A stretch of DNA of 64,000 nt from contig SIJG01000028.1 in the NCBI GenBank assembly GCA_023374025.1, forward strand, positions 897,134 through 961,133, in the 5' to 3' direction. This stretch comes from Heterodera schachtii. Lineage: Eukaryota; Nematoda; Chromadorea; Rhabditida; Heteroderidae. The notes under the pieces were generated by a model. The model saw nothing but the letters and a program-made list of their open reading frames with translations. It was not told the DNA's origin and did no database searches. Shown in pieces: positions 59,059 to 64,000 of the stretch (position 1 is its first letter; each line of letters opens with the position of its first letter). A program made the position numbers and the translations under genes.

Positions 59059-62000
59059 ATGGCCAACCAAAACGCGACAATTCAACAATTGATGGATACA
59101 TTGGCGCAACAGCAACAATTGGTTCAGCAATTGCTGACACATCAAGCGCAGAATTTGGCTGGACAAGCAATTGCGCCTACAACAATTCCGGCACTTCCCG
59201 ACATCATGGCTTTTGAGCAGAATGATGATAAAAGCCGAGTATCGGAATGGATCTCGCGCTTCAAATTTGCACTTGACTGTGCCGCGCCGAATGCCGCCGA
59301 CGGAATCAAGGTTAAGGCGCTCATGAACAAGCTTAGTGAAGCAGCGTTCAGTGAGTACAGCCGTTCGGTGCTGCCGTCAGCAGTGACTGATTTTAATTTT
59401 GATGCGACAGTGCAAAGAATGGAAAAGTTATTTGCGCGACCGCAATCAGTCTTCATTGATCGATATGAATGCTTGAAAGCAATCAGAGGCGAAGGTGAAG
59501 ACTTTCGGAGTTTCATCAACAGGCACCGAAAATTGCTCGCCGATTTCAAGTTCAGTGAACTGAATAAGGAGCAATTCAATTGTCTTATGCTGTTAACTGC
59601 ATTAAAATCGCACAGCGATTCGGCTCTTCGTCAAAGGATTTTGGCGAAGCTGTCAGCGGACGGAACAAACATTTCATACGACGGAGTCGTGGAAGACCTG
59701 ATTAATTTCCAGGCAACAATTGTGGAGGCAAAGGCCATTGAGGCACCAACAAATTGGAGGAATGTGAACGCCGTGAATCGGCCGGTGAAGCAAAACAATT
59801 CGCCGAAAATGCAAGTTGCCAAAGTGCCAGAGAAACGGCAGGCGAACAAGAATTGTTGGCGTTGTGGAGCAACCGATCATTGGGGCAGTGAATGCCGATT
59901 CATTGAAGCAAAATGCCGAAAGTGCAAATTCACAGGTCACATTGGAGTGCAATGTGACAGTGTGCAACAATGGCGTTTGAAGAACAAAGGCAAAAGGTTT
60001 GGCGACAAAAGAATTGGTCATTTACAAATCGGTATGGTAAATCCGAAAAATGACACCGATTCGCTGAAGACGAAAATTCGGTTCAACCAAAAGCCGATTC
60101 AATTTGCACTCGACACTGGATCGGATGTGAACGTCATTGATGTTGACTCACATGTGGAGGCTGGGAGCCCACCGATCGAAAAGTGCACTGAAATTGGAAG
60201 AGCTTTCGATGGAACACCGATTCGATTCATCGGGAAAGGCCATGGCACATTTGAATTTGGAGGAATTTTGATTGAGAATGAACCATTTTACGTGGCCAAG
60301 CGTGGTTCACTAAATTTGTTAAGCCGCCAAACAATGGACAAATTCGGATTTTTGGATGGTATTAAGCTGAGGATCAGCGAACATGGAATAAATTCCTGCA
60401 GAGCCATCGACCAAATTGGAAAGCACATTTCGGAATTACGGAAAGAATTCCCGAGTGTTTTCGAAGATGCACTTGGCCATTGCATCAAAGAAAAGGCACA
60501 ACTCAAATTGAAGGAAGGAGTCGCGCCCATTTACCGAAAGGCCAGACCGGTGCCACATCATTCCAAAGACGTCATCGAACGTGAATTGGACCGGCTGGAA
60601 GGCCTCGGAATCATTCGAAAAGTCGAACATTTGGATTGGGCCGCACCCATTTTGGTGGTGAAAAAGGCGGATGGAAGTGCCCGCCTCTGCATCGATTATT
60701 CAACGGGGTTGAACGATGCATTGATCGACTACCAGCACCCGCTCCCAATTCCGGAAGATATATTTGCGACGTTAAATGGAGGACAATTCTTTTCGCAGAT
60801 TGACCTCAAAGATGCGTACTTCCAGGTGGAATTGGACGATGAGTCGAAGAATTTGTGCGGACTTTCAACACACAAAGGCAATTTCGCCATGGAACGTTTA
60901 CCGTTCGGCGTAAAATCGGCGCCAAGCATTTTTCAGTCTATTATGGACAAAATGCTCGCAGGCTTAAATTTTGCCACGGCTTATTTGGACGATATTATCG
61001 TCGCCAGCCGATCATTCGCCGATCACATCCAGCATTTGAAAGATGTTTTCAACCGGCTGCAGTCATACGGATTCCGTGTCAAAATGACGAAGTGCTCATT
61101 TTTCCAGGAGGAAATTAAATACCTTGGATTCGTCATCGACAAAAACGGACGCAGGCCGGACGCATCAAAGATTAAGGCAATTACGGAAATGCCGGCGCCA
61201 ACGAACATTTCTACATTGCGTTCATTTCTGGGAATGGTGAACCATTACCAGCAATTTGTGCAAAACATGCGGTTCGTCAGAAAACCGCTGGACGACCTGC
61301 TGAAGAAGGACGCAGAATGGAATTGGGCAGAAAATTGCCGTAAAGCATTTGAAAAATTGAAGGAAATTTTGACTTCAAATTTGCTGCTGACTCATTATGA
61401 CCCAAAGTTGGAGATCATCGTTTCGGCCGATGCATCAGAACACGGGATCGGAGCAGTCATCGCACATCGTTTCCCAGATGGAACGATAAAGGCCATTGCA
61501 CACGCATCCAAATCCCTCAATGCTGCGGAAAAGAATTATGCCCAGATTGAGAAGGAAGGATTGGCATTAATTTTTGCGGTGCAAAAATTTCATAAAATGA
61601 TTTATGGCCGTAAATTTGTCCTTCAAACGGACCATAAACCACTCCTGGCCATTTTTGGAAACAAAAAGGGGATCAGGCAGTGTAGCGCCAATCGATTGAT
61701 TCGTTGGTCGCTGATACTATTGGCCTATGATTTTGAAATCGAATATTTGAACACCAAAGATTTTGGCCACGCGGATGCCCTTTCAAGACTGATTGCGAAA
61801 GGATCCGACGACGAAGATGAGCGAGTGATCGCTTCCGTCACAGAAGAGTCGGAAATGGAAGATCTTCTGAAATTGGCCACCAAAAATTTGCCGATAAAAT
61901 TTCATGATTTGGTTTTGGCCACCAAAAACGACGCTTTGTTGAAAAAGGTCGTTCGATTCGTCCAAAAAGGTTGGCCAAACGACAAAGATTTGAGCAAAGA

Positions 62001-63222
62001 AGAGGAAATTGTCCGATTGTTTCACCGTCGGATGGCTGATTTGTCAATCCTCAAGGATTGCTTGATGTATGGCGAAAGAGTGGTGATACCGAAGATTTTT
62101 CAGAGCAAAATTCTTCACCTCTTTCATAAAGGCCATCCCGGAATGAAGAGAATGAAGCAATTGGCGCGTCAGTATGTATTTTGGCCAAAGATGGACCAAA
62201 ACATCGAAGAATTTGTGCAAAATTGCGAGCCTTGCCAAGCTGCGGCAAAGGCGCCGGTCAAATCGAACCTTCATTCGTGGCCAAAGTCAACAGAACCCTG
62301 GCAAAGAATTCACATCGACTACGCCGGGCCATTTTATGGAAAAATGTTCCTAATTGTGGTGGACTCATTTTCAAAATACCCAGAGGTATTTGAGATGACC
62401 ACTTCTTCGGCCTCGGCAACGATCGACAAATTGAGATATTTATTTACGCGCCATGGCATTCCTGAGACGATTGTTTCAGACAATGGAACTCAATTTTCGA
62501 GTTCGGAATTTGCCAAATTTACTGCAGCGAATGGCATCGCCCATCTCTTTTCTGCGCCCTATAATCCGATGTCAAATGGGCAGGCAGAAAGATTTGTGGA
62601 CACATTTAAGCGGGCTTTCCGAAAATTGAAAGGGGAAGGAATGCCGAATCAGGAGATCATGGAAACATTTCTGATCACCTACAGAACGACTCCGAATGAT
62701 TCGCTTCCCAATTTGGTGTCCCCAGCTGAAATGCTGCTTGGACGAAAGCCCAGGACAACGCTTGATTTGTTGAAACCGCCGCCATTTCGACCATTGATTA
62801 GGGATTTGGCGATGGAAGAGAAATTCAACAAAAGATTTGGCACCAAATCTCGGAAATTTGGAATTGGTGATAAGATCTTTGCGAGGAATCGATCTTCTGA
62901 AAATTGGAGACCCGGAGTCATCAAGGGATGCTCTGGCGTCATTTTTGAGGTTCAATTTCCGGACGGATCAAAGTCGCGATTCCATGCGAATCAGCTGAGG
63001 AACCGACAAAATTCGAACAATGGCGATGAAGCATTGGCGATCTTGAATGATGCCTTTGCATTGCCATTGCCACCGGCACAGGCGAATGAGGTGCCAGCAG
63101 CAGTCCCGCCGGCAGATGACCACGAAGGCAACATTGTGCCGCCGCCGCTGATCGAGGACCAGGTTCAGCGCCGGTACCCGTCTCGCCAACGCCGTGCACC
63201 CATCCGCTACTCGCCCAGCTGA
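59059..63222 (+). CDS. Gag-Pol polyprotein of a Mag-like Ty3/Gypsy retrotransposon
   Basis: One frame of 1387 codons encodes the whole replication machinery. Residues 1-40 are Q-rich and coiled-coil-like; about 50-260 form the Gag capsid region. Two CCHC knuckles lie at C266-C269-H274-C279 and C286-C289-H294-C299. Protease has DTGSD at 352-356. Reverse transcriptase has D582 (IDLKDAYFQ) and YLDD at 642-645. RNase H has D791, a candidate E833 and D858 (TDHKPL), and HADALSRL at 904-911. Integrase has an HHCC finger (H1023, H1026, C1056, C1059) and D1087, D1141, E1177, giving the DD35E spacing; its C-terminal GDKIF...PDG region is near 1270-1310. A proline-rich tail ends RYSPS. The start is the first ATG after the LTR start, with good context (AAAATGG). 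Gag and Pol share one frame, so no frameshift is needed. No env. Confidence 0.96.
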   Translation: MANQNATIQQLMDTLAQQQQLVQQLLTHQAQNLAGQAIAPTTIPALPDIMAFEQNDDKSRVSEWISRFKFALDCAAPNAADGIKVKALMNKLSEAAFSEYSRSVLPSAVTDFNFDATVQRMEKLFARPQSVFIDRYECLKAIRGEGEDFRSFINRHRKLLADFKFSELNKEQFNCLMLLTALKSHSDSALRQRILAKLSADGTNISYDGVVEDLINFQATIVEAKAIEAPTNWRNVNAVNRPVKQNNSPKMQVAKVPEKRQANKNCWRCGATDHWGSECRFIEAKCRKCKFTGHIGVQCDSVQQWRLKNKGKRFGDKRIGHLQIGMVNPKNDTDSLKTKIRFNQKPIQFALDTGSDVNVIDVDSHVEAGSPPIEKCTEIGRAFDGTPIRFIGKGHGTFEFGGILIENEPFYVAKRGSLNLLSRQTMDKFGFLDGIKLRISEHGINSCRAIDQIGKHISELRKEFPSVFEDALGHCIKEKAQLKLKEGVAPIYRKARPVPHHSKDVIERELDRLEGLGIIRKVEHLDWAAPILVVKKADGSARLCIDYSTGLNDALIDYQHPLPIPEDIFATLNGGQFFSQIDLKDAYFQVELDDESKNLCGLSTHKGNFAMERLPFGVKSAPSIFQSIMDKMLAGLNFATAYLDDIIVASRSFADHIQHLKDVFNRLQSYGFRVKMTKCSFFQEEIKYLGFVIDKNGRRPDASKIKAITEMPAPTNISTLRSFLGMVNHYQQFVQNMRFVRKPLDDLLKKDAEWNWAENCRKAFEKLKEILTSNLLLTHYDPKLEIIVSADASEHGIGAVIAHRFPDGTIKAIAHASKSLNAAEKNYAQIEKEGLALIFAVQKFHKMIYGRKFVLQTDHKPLLAIFGNKKGIRQCSANRLIRWSLILLAYDFEIEYLNTKDFGHADALSRLIAKGSDDEDERVIASVTEESEMEDLLKLATKNLPIKFHDLVLATKNDALLKKVVRFVQKGWPNDKDLSKEEEIVRLFHRRMADLSILKDCLMYGERVVIPKIFQSKILHLFHKGHPGMKRMKQLARQYVFWPKMDQNIEEFVQNCEPCQAAAKAPVKSNLHSWPKSTEPWQRIHIDYAGPFYGKMFLIVVDSFSKYPEVFEMTTSSASATIDKLRYLFTRHGIPETIVSDNGTQFSSSEFAKFTAANGIAHLFSAPYNPMSNGQAERFVDTFKRAFRKLKGEGMPNQEIMETFLITYRTTPNDSLPNLVSPAEMLLGRKPRTTLDLLKPPPFRPLIRDLAMEEKFNKRFGTKSRKFGIGDKIFARNRSSENWRPGVIKGCSGVIFEVQFPDGSKSRFHANQLRNRQNSNNGDEALAILNDAFALPLPPAQANEVPAAVPPADDHEGNIVPPPLIEDQVQRRYPSRQRRAPIRYSPS

Positions 63223-63243
63223 TCAGTGATCACCGGACGAGCC

Positions 63244-63255
63244 AAAAGGGGGAGG
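63244..63255 (+). promoter_or_regulatory. Polypurine tract
   Basis: AAAAGGGGGAGG directly abuts the 3' LTR and lies 21 bp after the gag-pol stop. This is the expected plus-strand primer position. Confidence 0.93.
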
Positions 63256-63579
63256 TGTTCGGGTGGAACCCGATACGACATTTATTTTATTTAAATTTGT
63301 TCATTTCCATTTGTTGTGTCTGACCATTCACAGTCAGACACATTCACTCATTTCATTTGTTGTTATTTATTGTGTCTGACCTTTCTCTGTCAGACACATT
63401 CCATTGATTGTATTTGTGACCATTTGCCCTCCCCTCATTTCATTCATTCAGTTCTATATTTGTGTTCACATTTCCAATTGCTCTCCTCCGCCGTCCTCCG
63501 ACTATTTTATTTGTTAATTTAATTTTTCTTCAATAAATTTGTTATTTGTTCATCCCTTCGACATTTCGGGGACCGAACA
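63256..63579 (+). repeat. 3' LTR (324 bp)
   Basis: Same length and, by eye, same sequence as 58444-58767, ending CCGAACA at 63579. It carries the same twin hairpins and the same AATAAA. Confidence 0.97.
63532..63537 (+). terminator. Polyadenylation signal in the 3' LTR
   Basis: AATAAA in ttcttcaataaatttgtt, 42 bp before the LTR end. In the 3' LTR it would direct cleavage and poly(A) addition of the genomic transcript; the copy in the 5' LTR is at 58720-58725. The cleavage site is not determined. Confidence 0.6.
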
Positions 63580-63584
63580 ATTTT
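63580..63584. other. Right target-site duplication of the LTR retrotransposon
   Basis: ATTTT, identical to 58439-58443. Confidence 0.85.
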
Positions 63585-63929
63585 AAGCCAAATTAGTGAA
63601 TTACAATTTAATAATTAATATTTTTTAATAAAAATATTGTTATATACGAATAAATTACACTCTTTTCCATTAAGTTGGCTATTTACAGAATAAAATAAAT
63701 GCGCTAAAAATAAATATAAAAAATTAAACGTTAAACAATATATACCTATTAATGTAATTATGGAAATTTTCTTAATTTCGAATATTATAATGCAAAAGTT
63801 TAAAATTTTTTCATAATAAAACAATAATTATCATATATCTTAATAGATAAAAAAATCTTTAATTTATTATATGTTTAAATATAAAAGTATAAATTAAAAT
63901 AAACTAAAAGGTACTTTTGTTGGGCACCC
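63585..63929. other. Gene-free AT-rich stretch
   Basis: A-rich DNA after the retrotransposon. The minus frame 63615-63824 shows no recognisable domain. Confidence 0.45.
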
Positions 63930-63974
63930 GGAAAATGCGTCAGTGGAAAATGCATCAGTAGAAAATGCGTCAGT
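63930..63974. repeat. Three 15-bp tandem units at the window end
   Basis: ggaaaatgcgtcagt, ggaaaatgcatcagt and agaaaatgcgtcagt lie head to tail, followed by a partial gaaaat. They are preceded by gttgggcacccg. The array ends before the window does. Confidence 0.85.
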
Positions 63975-64000
63975 GAAAATTTTATTGTCATAAAAACAAG

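Larger units (their letters stand above)
58444..63579 (+). mobile_element. Intact Ty3/Gypsy LTR retrotransposon, Mag-like (5136 bp)
   Basis: The element has two 324-bp LTRs with TG...CA ends and a 7-bp terminal inverted repeat TGTTCGG/CCGAACA. In order it then has a candidate primer-binding site, a 5' leader with repeated hairpins, one gag-pol frame, and a polypurine tract directly before the 3' LTR. The domain order protease, reverse transcriptase, RNase H, integrase defines Ty3/Gypsy. Two CCHC knuckles and an integrase segment with HIDYAGPFYGKMFLIVVDSF resemble the Mag clade (proteins often labelled K02A2.6-like). No env frame follows pol. The LTRs appear identical, a 5-bp duplication flanks the element and the frame is open, so the insertion is young and probably competent. 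Confidence 0.97.

Noticed and set aside
58871..63199. Numerous ORFs on both strands within the retrotransposon
   Set aside because: Shadows of the 1387-codon gag-pol frame; none shows domain motifs.
63223..63255. Possible env gene after pol
   Set aside because: Only 21 bp separate the pol stop from the polypurine tract, so there is no room for a further gene.

Overview
The window is eukaryotic, extremely AT-rich DNA (by eye about four fifths A+T outside a few islands). It contains one convincing intact protein-coding gene: the gag-pol polyprotein of a Ty3/Gypsy LTR retrotransposon at the right end. Everything else I can support is mobile or repetitive DNA and its decayed remains. There is no bacterial-style gene packing and no rRNA. 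I recognise no full tRNA and no multi-exon host gene. The Mag-like Ty3 element, hAT-like, Mutator-like and mariner sequences together fit an AT-rich invertebrate animal genome (a nematode or arthropod would fit). Nothing seen fixes the species.

Layout. 1-6990 is AT-rich DNA whose first 720 bases belong to a dispersed repeat that recurs at 10025-10510. 7000-8132 is a GC-richer island with spaced CACCGG motifs followed by an 83/84-bp satellite of five good copies. 8133-22018 is gene-poor, with small tandem duplications and one weak ORF. 22028-22415 is a foldback MITE with a 9-bp target duplication. 23269-24990 holds an orphan hAT-like end, a 15/16-bp minisatellite and a 926-bp non-autonomous hAT element with an exact 8-bp target duplication; the latter carries a tRNA-like A-box/B-box pair. 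28050-29010 is a degenerate segmental duplication. 31501-35025 is a 3.5-kb foldback element with arms of about 1.24 kb and a G17/C23 homopolymer in its ends; a decayed relative lies at 50457-51215. 37559-38743 is a second hAT-like element built from CGGTTT/AACCG repeats, with a lone related end at 46021-46048. 54597-54823 is the C-terminal relic of a mariner transposase.

The best-defined unit is the retrotransposon at 58444-63579 (5136 bp). It has two 324-bp LTRs that look identical base for base, a 5-bp target duplication ATTTT, a candidate primer-binding site, a polypurine tract, and one uninterrupted 1387-codon frame (Gag, two zinc knuckles, protease, reverse transcriptase, RNase H, integrase) with every catalytic residue I could check in place. 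Identical LTRs and an open frame imply a recent insertion, probably by a still-competent element. Its frame is much richer in G+C than the surrounding DNA.

The other elements are non-autonomous: the hAT-like, MULE-like and foldback units encode no recognisable transposase and would depend on enzymes made elsewhere in the genome. All repeat boundaries were read by eye. Weak dispersed repeats in this AT-rich background have approximate edges.
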